A DNA stretch of 64,000 bases, taken from assembly GCA_015680685.1 (NCBI GenBank), contig MNCI01014219.1, positions 1,055 through 65,054 of the forward strand, given 5' to 3'. Below, one piece after another: positions 44,736-55,800 of this stretch (position 1 is its first letter; each line of letters opens with the position of its first letter). Below the pieces are notes generated by a model. It searched no databases. It was given only the letters and a program-made list of their open reading frames with translations, and was not told the origin of the DNA. Both the position numbers and the translations under genes were made by a program. The DNA comes from Gnetum montanum. Taxonomy: Eukaryota > Streptophyta > Gnetopsida > Gnetales > Gnetaceae.

Positions 44736-45949
44736 CTTATTTAGTATCTCTTAGAAGGAAGAAAAAAATATTTTTCAAGAAAAGCAATGCCCCAAAAAAG
44801 TTTTCAAAGGAAAAAAAATGCATCAGGGTTCTCAAGGGGAAGGGAATGCCCCAAAGTTTCTAAAAGGGAGTCACAATGTTTCCTATATTAAAAAAAGAAG
44901 GATGTAAAACAAGTTGGATGACAATAGTGGATTCAAGGGCAAAACACTTTTAAAAAATGGAGAATTGATGTGTTCTCCCTCTATTAAAGAGTTCTTAGAT
45001 GATGTCATATCTAAGCTAAAGTTCCAAAACTCCTTGTTGCTACTAGTGCTAGGATTTCACTATGCATCAGACATTAGTTTGCCCAAGATATACGATAGCC
45101 TGCTCTTGGATGCTACAATTAGCTCTACATCCTTGTATTCCTATAATGGATAGAGGAACATGTCATATTTAAAGTAACATTCATGATTTATAATTAATTA
45201 CCCTAGATATTGAACTTTCTTGTTTACAATTGTCAAAAAAGCTTGAAGTTATTTAATACCCTTAATACTGACTTTGCTCTCCATGTTTGGGAAGTGTAGG
45301 AATAAATACTTAAGCTCCAAAGATGTTACTTCTTTCAAGTAGAGAAGAGTCCAGCGAGTATGCTTTTTTGGTGGTTCAAAGATTGCTTCCCTTCAAGAAT
45401 GGAATTCGAAAGGAGTATGGAGATCCACTTGAGTCCCATGTTATCTTAATCATAACCCCTATAGAACTACATTGTCTTGATTCCTTGTGAATGACATCAC
45501 AGGGATATGTAGGCTTATTAGGAAGCCTTTAGTCTCTCTAGCTTAGGCTAACTCCTTCTCCAAATAGTAGGGGCTTAGATCTAGATGCATTACTATAGGA
45601 ACATGTCTTGGATCTCTTAAGAAATGATGTGTCTTATGTGTTGCTAATGCTCTTAGTGATTATTATACATGTGTGTTGCATTAGTTTGGTTACTTAGACA
45701 ATTATCATAAAATCCTCATGATCCCCTACCCTAGTGTGAAGCCTAAGCATAACAATTACACAATTCCCTTAAAAACCAACTTTAACAGAATCAAAGGAGA
45801 GCAAAGCATAAATATGAAAAGGTCCTTCTTTATTCAATGCCAAAATAAGAGTATAAATGCTAGAAGTATAACACAATCAAGGACCTAGAAGAAGATCCAA
45901 GATAATCCTCTCACTCACATAATCCTTAAGGTAAATGCTCGAGGTAAAC
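44736..45949. other. Spacer, no recognised feature
   Basis: AT-rich. An 80-codon frame at 44914-45153 matches nothing I know. Pararetrovirus sequence begins near 45950. Confidence 0.5.
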
Positions 45950-45975
45950 AAACCAAATATCAAAGGTTACAGAAA

Positions 45976-46803
45976 TTGCTCAAACTCCAAGGAAAGCTTA
46001 GCCTCAACACCATTGATACCATTTCGGCCAAGTTAAAAAACTGTTGTTGTAAGCATCCTCTAAAATTTTGGTCAAAAGATAGTCCGATTGCTTATATTCC
46101 TACTCTACATCCTATTCCAATTCAAAGTAAAATGATCCCCATGAGAAAGGTGGACAAAGATGAAGTCCGATTGCAAGTTGCAGAGTTTGAAAAAAAGAGG
46201 TTACTTAGACAATCAAATTCCAACTATTCATGTGCATGTTTCATAGTCAGGAATCATGCCAAAACCAAACATGGAAAGGCTCGAATGGTTACCAATTATA
46301 TCCCCTTAAATGTGGTCACCGTAGATATAAAATGGCTCTTGCCCAATCAAGAAGAGCTAATTCAACGAATAGCAGCCAAGAGAGTCTTCAACAAGTTCAA
46401 TTGTAAGTTTGGTTACCATCATATTAAGATTGTTAATGAAGATGTGCATAAAACAGCCTTCAGCACACCAAGCGGACTCTATGAATGGTTAGTATTGCCA
46501 TTTGGGTTAAAAAATGCTCTTGCACAATTCCAATGCAGAATGGACTCAATCTTTGGGAAGGTAAAATCATTTTTCGCCAATTATATAGATGACTTCTTAG
46601 TCTTTTCAGATTCAATGACTGAACACTATGAGCATCTTTATCAATTTGCCGAAATTTGTAAAGAGCATGGCATTGGATTATCAATAGACCCCAAGAAGTT
46701 CCAAGTTTGTCAACATCAGATCCAGTTTTTGGGTATTGTGCTAAAGGATGGAAAATCCCATATGCAACTGCATGTGTTAGAAAAAAATCCATCAATTCCC
46801 TGA
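45976..46803 (+). pseudogene. Pararetrovirus reverse transcriptase, 275 codons open
   Basis: The frame is uninterrupted and shows caulimovirid polymerase blocks: CACFIVRNHAKTKHGKARMV, NKFNCKFGYHHIKI, YEWLVLPFGLKNALAQFQ and the catalytic YIDD at residues 203-206 (46582-46593). The VRNHA..K.GKARMV block separates it from Ty3/gypsy polymerases. The frame is then lost at a run of seven A (46781-46787), after which the connection region continues in the next frame with its own stops. The protease expected upstream is missing. The open length is unusual for such an old insertion. Confidence 0.85.
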
Positions 46804-46956
46804 TCAACTCGATTCTAAAGAATAGTGCATGCGATTGCTAGGATGTGTAAACTATATTTCCAAAGATATAGATGACTTGTCAAATTAAACAACCCACATT
46901 TGCAAATGTAAAATTCTAGTCCATTCCGATGAAATCCTGAAGCGACCAAGCAGGTA

Positions 46957-47403
46957 GTGGAACTCAAAAGGATTTGTACAAAGCTGCCTCCATTAGAACC
47001 AATGTTTGAAGGCCCATTCATTTTTAATACAAACACCAATTATGAAGCTTGGGCAACCATGCTTCTCAATGCCACAGGTGCTTAGGGATCTGAACCAATA
47101 TGTTCCTATGCCTCAAGATGCTTCGCCAAAAATGAATTAAACTACTGGCCAATAGAAAAGGAAATCCTCAAAGCCATAAAAGGTTTGGAGAAATACCATG
47201 CTTATCTCATTGAAGAATCGTTCATTCTTAGAACGGACTCCTCCAACTTAGTGACCCTAATGAAAAAAAGGATTACCGCTTCATCCAAACTTCAGAGGTT
47301 TGCATAGTGGCAATTTCTTTTATCCCAATATCTCTTTTCTATTGAACAAATTTCATCCGAGGTAAACTCTCTACCTGATGCATTAACCAGAGAATTAAAA
47401 AGT
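46957..47403 (+). pseudogene. Pararetrovirus RNase H
   Basis: It reads FIFNTNTNYEAW, CSYASRCFAKNELNYWPIEK, ESFILRTDSSNLVTLM and LPDALTREL, the RNase H layout of caulimovirids. The first catalytic Asp is replaced by Asn (NTNTN for .TDAS). The Glu in IEKE and the Asp in RTDSS and PDAL remain. Two in-frame stops (near 47083 and 47306) break it. It is in the same frame as the reverse transcriptase, with a shifted stretch between. Confidence 0.8.
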
Positions 47404-48015
47404 TTCATGATTAAAGGATCAGCCAAAGCAGGAAGTTCGTCAAGATCGCCTCTCTCAATCAATGATGATTGGATGCACTGGCCATTGAATACAGTGGAGC
47501 AACAAGTCAACTGGTGCTGCAATATTCACCTGTATTTTCCACAAGAATCCAGCTATAGTCAGTCTAGACTCTATCTAAATCTAGACTTCTCTTTAAACAT
47601 GGCAAGATGCATCAATTGTCTTGTGAATAATCTAAAGTGGTCCTGAAGCGAGCCCAAAATGTTAAGGCATCTACACCAGCACGTTGTCCTTGACAACATT
47701 CTCCTTACCAAGCGCCAGCTATTTGCCAACCAAAATGCTCGCAATTATTTCAACACAATCCTTGAATGGAACGAATGGAAAAGCGGTCTATGCTTCACCT
47801 TCCAACGGATTAACCTCTTTGAAGACATCGTTCTCTATCAAAATGAGGTCAAAAGAGACCGACCACCTCCACCTTTAGAAGATTCCCAAGACGTGGCATC
47901 ATTTCCATCAAGCCTTCTTGAAGAAATGTCTAGACTCATCCGCACATGCCCGGATTGCCAAAAGGCACAACCCAAAATGTGTAACGTGCACCGAGCTATC
48001 CTTAAAGCTCTTTAA
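47404..48015 (+). pseudogene. C-terminal extension after RNase H, unrecognised
   Basis: The RNase H frame continues for about 204 codons beyond LTREL with a single TGA at 47644. It contains CINC (about 47610), an H-x3-H like RHLHQH, a proline run (RPPPP) and CPDCQKAQP near its end, and stops with TAA. I recognise no domain. Cys pairs suggest metal binding, but this is a guess. Confidence 0.5.
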
Positions 48016-48019
48016 TAAT

Positions 48020-48450
48020 TGTCTATGTCATAATGTTAGTTGTGTGCTTGTGCCACATATATGGCAATAATTGTATATGTAATGATGTCATGATGTCAGT
48101 ATGCCCACATGTGTGCATTTGCTAGTATGCCCAACATGTGTGTGTTTGCCAAGTGTACATCAATAACTGATGCCTTGAAGAGCAAGTTACTAGACTTAGC
48201 CTATATAAGGCCATCACCCCTCTCATTGTAAATCATCACAAGAAGAAGCTAATGCATAGTCTCTAAATAGCTTCATGCTTTCCATTTGCAATCACAAGTG
48301 TGTGTATTGAAGTGTTTTTGAGTAAACATAGACCCTCGCACTTATTCTAGTACCGCTAGAAGCTCAAGTTTGCAATGAACAGCGAATCACTATTCTTCAC
48401 TAAATAGTGCGCAATCCTTTGAAGTGTTAGCTCACCGCTCAAGGGCATTC
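48020..48450 (+). promoter_or_regulatory. Pararetrovirus-like intergenic region and promoter
   Basis: Following the polymerase, a TATA box (tatataag 48202-48209) is preceded by gatgtcatgatgtcag (about 48083-48098), which resembles as-1/bZIP sites. A roughly 27-base direct repeat (tatgcccacatgtgtg / tatgcccaacatgtgtg) lies at about 48100-48155. ccatcacccctctcattgta follows the TATA box, similar in style to the region after the TATA box of caulimovirid 35S-type promoters. A small inverted repeat cactatt/aatagtg lies near 48390-48412. It points into capsid sequence that is antisense to it. Confidence 0.6.
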
Positions 48451-48874
48451 ACTTAGTTGATTCTTGTGATTATGGAATTGTCGTCACCAACCACGCATCA
48501 TGCCCAATTAAATTTGACCATCTTTGCTAAAAGGCTTCGCAACGAGGCTACAAGTAGAGCACATGGCCTTTCAACAAAGACGACCAAATTTAATTCTTCT
48601 AATTCTTTAGAATTCCAGTCTTCTTCCTTGGCCTCAGCAACTATTGCAGCTTCCAATTTTCCTCTACCCATTTTTAAAGCAGGCAAAGGGCTATTTTCAA
48701 AGTCTTTAGACTCGAAACTTGAGTCAAAATCTTCATCATCAGAGAACTGTAGTCGATACATCTCCTCTCCTCGGGCAAGGGTAGCGTCTAATTCTTCCTG
48801 GGATTCAATAGGTTCCCATTCTTCTCCATAGGATTTATAAAATGTTTTTACTTTTGCTGGAGTGCGATTCTTCT

Positions 48875-48923
48875 TAGGGCACTCATAGGCATAATGACCT
48901 CTTTCTTTGCAATTGTAACAGCA
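48875..48923 (-). pseudogene. EPRV3 CCHC zinc knuckle
   Basis: It reads CYNCKERGHYAYECPKK, a perfect C-x2-C-x4-H-x4-C knuckle, continuing in frame into FYKSYGEEWEP and an acidic tail (DDEDFDSSFESKDFE). This is typical of the nucleic-acid-binding end of a pararetrovirus capsid protein. Confidence 0.85.
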
Positions 48924-49449
48924 AATTGCCTTTTTATTTGTAGCTTTTTTTCTTTTAATGAACCTATATCACTTAAATCTTTTAGGGCTTTGTTGAACTG
49001 GAAATGCTCGCCTTCTTCTACTTCTTCTATATTTGGGCTTTCAGCTGTACCTTTTATGTGATTTCTTTTGTTGTGATCTTGGAGCTCCCCCAAATACTCC
49101 ATCTAGATTTCTACAAACTTCAGCTGAGGGGAGTATTTTAGTAAGGCTAATACTGTAACAAGCTTTCTGTAATTCTAGCCTTACCATATGCACCACATCA
49201 ATAACATAGGACAAAGAAAGATTGATGTTGGCGGCTAATGCATTATGCAAAACTAATTGCCCAATTTGTTTGGCAAGGATCCCAAATATAAATAATTTGT
49301 TAAAGGATCTCTATGTAAAGCTAATCTATAGATTTCTTTGCCAAACTCTGCACTATATTGCTCAAAAATTTCAAGGCAATCAAGCTTTCATTGACTTAGA
49401 AGCAACTTATCTTGGATTTTGAGATTGTTGGAGACTTCGACTGTAAATT

Positions 49450-50115
49450 CTATGAGAAGAGTGATGAAGAGGCATTGGTATCCACTTTGAATGACCTGGT
49501 CTTTAGAAGCTTGATCAGCATATTCCCCCAATATCTGATTTTACCTGCAGTACGAGACATGCCTAAAGATATAGCTATGGATTCATCAGCGCACATAGAA
49601 TTGGCAGCAATTCGTAGATGTTCTATCCAATTTTGTATGGTGTGCAGAATTTCTCTTGGGGGAAGATAATCAATATCAAGCAGCGGTACAGACGTAGCTG
49701 CAATGTCATAATAGGTAGCAAACGTTGGTGGTTTCTTCTGAAGCTTCTCTAGATAAGACATCATAATCTTGCCTTGACATTTGGACTCCCTTCCTTCTTC
49801 ACTATCTTCACTTTCACCCTTTTCACCTTCATCTTTCACTGGTTTCTTCAGCTCCTTTTCTTGTTTAAGCTTTGAAATCTTTTCCTTTAAGATTGCTAAT
49901 TCTAGAGATAGCAAGAGCTTAGGTGGCTCTTGGGGATGAACCTTTTCAAGAACTGAAACTACCTTAAGCTGATTTTCTAAAGCAAAAACTTCTTTCAAAA
50001 ACAACCTTTTTGATTTCTTTTCTTTTTTCTTCTTATCTCTAATAATTTCATCATAGGTATTTATATGGTCTATTACTTCATCAATCTTAGCTTCTATCTG
50101 AGTCATATATACCAA
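49450..50115 (-). pseudogene. EPRV3 charged segment plus capsid-like domain, 221 codons
   Basis: The first half is Lys/Glu-rich and probably coiled coil (KKKKEKKSKRLFLKEV, ISKLKQEKELKKPVKDEGEK). The second half (IDYLPPREILHTIQNWIEHL, RYWGNMLIKLL) has the helical, Trp-containing look of a caulimovirid capsid core. It stays open for 221 codons. The knuckle expected next appears about 530 bases further on, after frame breaks. Confidence 0.6.
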
Positions 50116-50138
50116 TGTATCAAATAATTTAGTTGCCT

Positions 50139-51031
50139 AACCTCTTCCTTTGGATTTCCGACTGAGTCAATTGAATGTTCCAGCAAATAACTATAATTAG
50201 CACAAGTTTCTGGCACAGCATCTTCTGAGGCAATGGTGTGATAAGAACCTTTTGGTGGCCACTTGCCTTCTTGAATAAGCCTTTTACCCTTTACTTCTCA
50301 AGAGGTTTGTAGCATGAAGATGGTGCCTTTGCAGTCAATATTAGGGGATGATCCACTTGGTTTGCTACTAAATCCTTCATCATACTTGACAGTTGGCAAG
50401 ACTAGAGGTACAACTGCTAATTCAATTACTGNCGCTTTATTATATGTGTTGAAATTCATGGAGTCAGGCTGCTGCTTGGATCAGTCTATGCTGCCATTGG
50501 AGCTAGGGAAACCTTTCAGTTGTTAGACACCATTTTCATGATCACAAGCTCAAGTGGGGAGTCAAATTCCCAGTAGGTAGTAAGCATCTACTGGCATGTG
50601 GAAGGTCAATTGAGGTTGAAGGATATATCCAAGGTTTTCCTAGAATCCAAAAATTCTTGCAAGATCAAGAATTTCAAAAAATAGCTAAGTAGAGAAAAAG
50701 ATGGAGTAAGTATCCGATCCAGCAATTTGGAAGGTCGGCAGTAATTGAATTAGCAGTTGTACCTCTAGTCTTGCCAACTGTCAAGTATGATGAAGGATTT
50801 AGTAGCAAACCAAGTGGATCATCCCCTAATATTGACTGCAAAGGCACCATCTTCATGCTACAAACCTCTTGAGAAGTAAAGGGTAAAAGGCTTATTCAAG
50901 AAGGCAAGTGGCCACCAAAAGGTTCTTATCACACCATTGCCTCAGAAGATGCTGTGCCAGAAACTTGTGCTAATTATAGTTATTTGCTGGAACATTCAAT
51001 TGACTCAGTCGGAAATCCAAAGGAAGAGGTT
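50139..51031. repeat. Inverted repeat, two 293-base arms flanked by ambiguous bases
   Basis: 50139-50431 and 50739-51031 are reverse complements with no mismatch that I can find, around a 307-base centre. Single N bases stand at 50432 and 51032, right at the arm edges and 600 bases apart. Continuity of coding fits better if the 50433-51031 piece is turned around, so an assembly artefact is likely. Confidence 0.85.
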
Positions 51032-51165
51032 NCAAACAGATCTTTTGCAACATTGACATTTTCAGTCTGGCTTCTCCTCATTAAAGCTCGATGTGTCTCC
51101 CAATCAATCTCTTCATCCCAGTCCTAGTCATTTCTTATTCCTTCTTCCGGGTTTCCCCAATGTTG

Positions 51166-51655
51166 CTAAGCATTAAGATGTAGTAGCCTGGCTTCTTCAT
51201 TAGCTATAGCTTCATCAAACACTGGTTCAGAATTTTCTAGGAAGATATTGATTTCTACATTATCCAGCATGTCACAAATTTGTGCATCCTCTTGAATAAA
51301 AGGACCAGGGCTTGATATTTCTTCAACAGGAGCCCAATCTCTAGATGAACTTGCTATCGAACCCTTTTTTTGTTCTTGCAATTGTAGTTGCAAGTCTTCT
51401 TTACAGGTCCTTTTCCCTTGGAGCTTGCCAGGGGTGTTTTGAAAACAGATTTGAACAAACTCATCGAACAAGTTTTCTAATAACAGCAAATTTGGAGTAG
51501 AAGCATAAGTGATACCCATCAAATAATAATACTCATCGGTAATGGCTAACCTTTCTTCAGCAGTCTTCTGAGCTAATTTTGCCATCCCAAGGGCAAATCC
51601 TAGCTTTTCAACAATCAGAGATACCATTGAGTCATAAACAAGAGCTTGGAACATA
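51166..51655 (-). pseudogene. EPRV3 N-terminal region, unrecognised
   Basis: An open frame on the same strand as the capsid region, in the place expected for the start of the viral polyprotein. It has a hydrophobic/helical first part (VSLIVEKLGFALGMAKLAQ) and an acidic second part. The first residues past 51655 come from the adjoining LINE. No domain is recognised. Confidence 0.45.
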
Positions 51656-51779
51656 GTCAGGCTTGTTGGGGACGGGCTGGTGACCAAGAGAGATGGGGGC
51701 ATCAAAGCTTGCTCCTAGAAAGAAGGGGCGATGCAGCTTCAAGTTTGTGGACCACCAAGGGATGGGATCTGTACCATGG

Positions 51780-52837
51780 AGAACAACTTAATAGGCAAGT
51801 TTGTGTCTTCCGAGGCCTGACCTAAACTGGATTTGGTTAGGAAGTGGGCCTCTAATGCTTGGGGGTTGAAGGAGGTGGAGGTTCATAGCCTTTCTAAGGA
51901 CCTCTTGTTATTCGTGTTTAAAACATTGGAGGATCATGACAAGGTGCTTATTGGGTGGGGGTGGGGGTGTGGTGTGGGGGCCATGGTTTTACGGTGCCAG
52001 AGGGCTTACGCTTACACCATGGAGAGCAGGGGCTCACTAGGAGGCAAACCTCTTCTCTAAGGCACTGGTTTGGATCTGCATTTCCAGGATTCCCTAGGAG
52101 ATGTGGAGTTTGGATTTTCTAAGAACTCTTGCTAGTTTATTTGGGGAATTCATTTCATTCGATAGATTCACAGCCTCCATGGACAAGATGGGGTTTGCTC
52201 AGTTCTGTGTGTGGAGGTCCTTATCATCAAGAGATCTAGTTATGGGAAATTGTTTTGGAACTCCCGGGGCGTGAAGAGACAATTCATGTAGAGGATGAGA
52301 ACCTAGTTGAGGAATTGTTGGGCTCTATTCCACTAGGGAGTGGTTGTCCCCTCTATGGGAAGAGTGGGTATGGGGTGGCTACTTGTCATCTTTGGGGTAA
52401 AGGCAAAGCTCCTCCAAAAGTGCCAACACCAAAGGATGGAGAATGGATAGGGGTGGGGTGCTAAGGGTGCCTATAGGCCTAGGCAGCTACCCAAGGGGTG
52501 CAAGTGTCGTGTGATGTTGGGGTGGTGTGGTTGGGGAGAATCCCTAGAAGGGGTTTGATGTGTCACCCATTACCTCCCCAACAAAAAGGGGGTGGAGCTT
52601 CCCCCGTTGTGGCATTGGGTTTCGGTTGTCCACAAGGAACCTTTGCCCCTTTTGCTGGAAGTGACACCATGCGGGTTATAGGACCCTAGAAGCTTCCTTG
52701 TTTCACCAAGGTCAAGCAAGCCTGGCCAACCTTTTGGTCCACTTGCCCATGGCAAGAAGATGCAACTAGATATTGACTTAGGAATGCAACCAACCTTGAA
52801 AGAGGTCTACAAGAAGCGTTCTACAAGTCACACATGA
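51780..52837 (+). pseudogene. LINE L5 ORF1, DUF4283-like with degenerate knuckle
   Basis: The frame around 51800-52060 reads LIGKFVSSEA, then LVRKWASNAWGLKEVEVHSL and KDLLLFVFKTLEDHDKVLIG, matching the DUF4283 domain of plant LINE ORF1. A decayed knuckle, CPLYGKSGYGVATC, is near 52345-52386: the second Cys and the His are now Tyr, and the C-x2-C-x4-H-x4-C spacing is kept. It ends VYKKRSTSHT with TGA at 52835-52837, overlapping the ORF2 ATG by two bases. Confidence 0.75.
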
Positions 52838-55800
52838 AGATTCTATCCTAGAATTGTAGGGGTCAAGGTACACCCAATAAAAGAAATACCCTAAAAGAGA
52901 TCGTGTGAAGTGAGGCGTGTGATGTTCTTTGTCTGTAGGAAATGAAGTTGCTAAGTTCAGAGGCTTATCACCTACGGTGGGAGGGGTGGAACCTGCAAAT
53001 GGTGTCGTGTCAAGGGCATGCAGGGGGGTCTAGCGATCCTAGCTAGGCCACTAATGACCCTAATGGATTCCTCCAGTTGGAATATTACAATGATTCTACC
53101 TTCAAGGGGAATCTAGCTAACTAATTTCTATGGGGTCCAAATGTGGGAACTTAAGTCACAAGAGATGGATTGAGTGGCAACCATAGCTCCTGACAAATGG
53201 CATTGGGTCATTGTTGGGGACTTCAACCAACAAATAGACTGCTTTGTCCCTCCGGGGGCCCAAGAATTCCAGAATTTCTTGGATATCCATACCCTGGTGG
53301 ATATGGATATTACAACCTACCACTTCACGTGGAGCAACAAGGGACACAACAAGGATTGGGTTCTCTCTAGGATAGACCAGGTTTGGATTAGTTATGAACT
53401 TTTACTGCAATTTGATGTCCATGTGTCAGGTAAGGAATGGCAAGCATCGAATCAGTGCTCCATTCTCTATAGTCTTGGGAGGCACTACCAAGAGCCTCCT
53501 CTCCCATTTTGATTCAAATGTTCTTGGCTACTTAAGCCTTGGTTACACCCTTTGCTGGAAGAGATTTGGCGGGGATATCAGCGTGATAGGGGGACCCCAA
53601 AAATTTCCTTTGGGATGGATTGCTCAAATTGAAATGGGCTATCATATCGCAAACTTTTGCAGATAAGTTTTCGTTTCATGCTTGCCAAAGGGATCTCCAA
53701 GCCTACCTGAGGGCAGTTCAAGCATCGCAAGAACTAGGCGAAGCCTATCATGAGGAGGAGGAGGACATTTTGAAACAACTTCAAGCTTTGGATTTGAAGG
53801 AGGAGACTTACTAGTGGCAACAGTCTAGAGTTCGTTGGCTTCAAGAAGGGGATCGTCAGACACAGTTCTTTTTTGCAATTGCCAAGTCTAAGGGTCAAAG
53901 CAAGAAGGCACTTCATCTAGTGTAGGATGGGCTTACTGTTAAGGACCCCCCAGAGGTTGCACAAATTCTGGGAAATTATTGGGGGGGTATTTGGGAGTAG
54001 AGGCAAACCCAACCAATTTTTTTGTTAATCCCGAGGGTGCTAGATGTGGAGGAAAATGGCCCCTTTTACAATGCAAAAGCTAAGCACAGCTATGGCTTCC
54101 ATGAAAGGTGGGAAAGCTCCGAGGACTGATGGATGGAATATTGAATTCTTTAGGGAGTTTGCAGACATTCTTAGGCCAAATATCCTTGATGCTTTTAACT
54201 TGATTCTAGCCAGAAGGCAGGTGAGACAGAAGATTAACTACTCCAAAATTGTTCTTATTCCTCAATTGCCTGTTTCGTTTGATCTAGCCCATTTCAGACC
54301 TATTGGGGTATGTAATTTGTTGATCCAGATCTTTTCAAAATTACTGGTATGATGTTTAGTACCAATGATGCCAAAGGTTGTTGAGGAACATCCAACCAAA
54401 TTTGTCTAGGATCAATTCCTACAAGATCAAGTGATACTGATGCAGGAGGTTATTCATGCTCTGCGAGACACAAAATTCCCAAGGCTGTGCCTGAAACTCA
54501 ATATCATGAAGGCATATGATACAGTAAGTTGGGAGGCACTATCCACTATTATGCAAATGAAAGGGTTTGACCTTGCTTTCATTAGCCTGTGCATCCACAT
54601 TCAAGCATCAAGGGCTTTTTCTTTTGATATTGGGGGAAGATTGTGGGGGTTCTCATTCCTTGGTCGAGGGTTGAGGCAAGGGGCCCACTCTCCCCTTTGC
54701 TTTTCATTATCAGAATGGATCTTCTTTAGTACTATTGCAAGGCTGAGGGGGTGCGCAGGCTTGAGATTGCAAGGGTTGAGTGCCTAACAGAGCACTACAC
54801 TAATGATACCATGTTGCTTTCCAGAGCGGCAATTCCCTAGGCACGAAGGATTGATTGAGCTCTTTAGCATTTGGCCTTGGATTTTGGATTGGAGATAAAT
54901 CGGGGAAAGTCTTCAATTCATTTTGTTAATGTCAATCCTAGGGTGGGGAGTCATATCTCGCAGGTTTTGGGGATTTTACCGGGTACCCCACAGGATTTGT
55001 ATCTAGGCATCCCTCTATTTGAATGGGGGAGGAAACAAACGTGGCATAAACTTATCTAGAAAATGGAGGCTTGGGTGGGGCACTGAGTGAACAGCTTCCT
55101 TACGAGGAAAGGCAGAATTATACTAGCTTCAGGAGTACTTTCTACTATCGTAAGATTTGTGGCTTCACTAGCCATTCCTCCATAGGCTATTGTTCAGAAG
55201 CTTAATCAATTGATATGTAATTGTGTGTGGTCTAGGGGAGAGGGGGCAGTCGGATGCATTTAATCAATTGGGAAACTATCATGTGGCCTCGAGAAGCAAG
55301 GGGTTAGGAATTTTTAAATTTAAAGACGAACTTATGATGGGGCACCAACGATTAGTAATACGAATTCTTCAAAATCAAGCGGGGGCCACCCAATGGATTA
55401 GAATAATGACAAGTATCGGTGCTGGGAAATGGGGCCCAATGACTTGATGCTATGGAAGACACTTTGTGAACATGCACAGTTCGCACTAGTGCAGGGTTTG
55501 ATGGGGGAGCCTCCACGGTGGATTATTCAGGACCTATATCCACCATTGGCTAACTGGAAGAACATTTGGTGGCTCCAGCTGCCGAAGAAAATTAAGGTCT
55601 TCATTTGGATAATTGAGCATAACACAATTCCCGTTCATGTGTTGTTAAGACAACAAGGGCTACACATTAATGATGAGTGCCCATTATGCTTTGATAGCCT
55701 CGAGATGGTGCTACATTTTGTTTATCAGTGCCTGTATGTGTGGGACATTTGGTAGGCTGCGAATTCGCATGGCCCTGCAAAGTTAACCGGGGATTCCAAA

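Larger units (their letters stand above)
45950..51655. mobile_element. Rearranged endogenous pararetrovirus (EPRV2/3)
   Basis: The plus strand carries reverse transcriptase, RNase H and a C-terminal extension (45976-48015), followed by a promoter-like intergenic region (48020-48450). The minus strand carries, read from 51655 to 48460, an N-terminal region, movement-protein pieces, a charged and capsid-like region and a CCHC knuckle. In the circular viral map the capsid precedes the polymerase on the same strand, so the two halves are joined in inverted orientation near 48450-48500. The protease was not found. Caulimoviridae-type, ancient and inactive as a whole. Confidence 0.75.
48460..51655 (-). 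pseudogene. Pararetrovirus movement/capsid polyprotein part (EPRV3)
   Basis: Read on the minus strand: an N-terminal region (51166-51655), movement-protein-like pieces disturbed by an inverted repeat (50139-51031), a Lys/Glu-rich segment leading into a capsid-like domain (49450-50115), shifted fragments, then a clear CCHC knuckle (48875-48923) and an acidic end (48498-48761). The order matches the 5' half of a caulimovirid polyprotein. Several frame breaks make it inactive. Its sequence differs clearly from EPRV1 at 6390-9640. Confidence 0.65.

Noticed and set aside
47659-48015. H-x3-H and C-x2-C in the polymerase extension considered as an integrase zinc domain
   Set aside because: The His and Cys pairs are about 90 residues apart, far more than in retroviral integrases, and no catalytic core follows.
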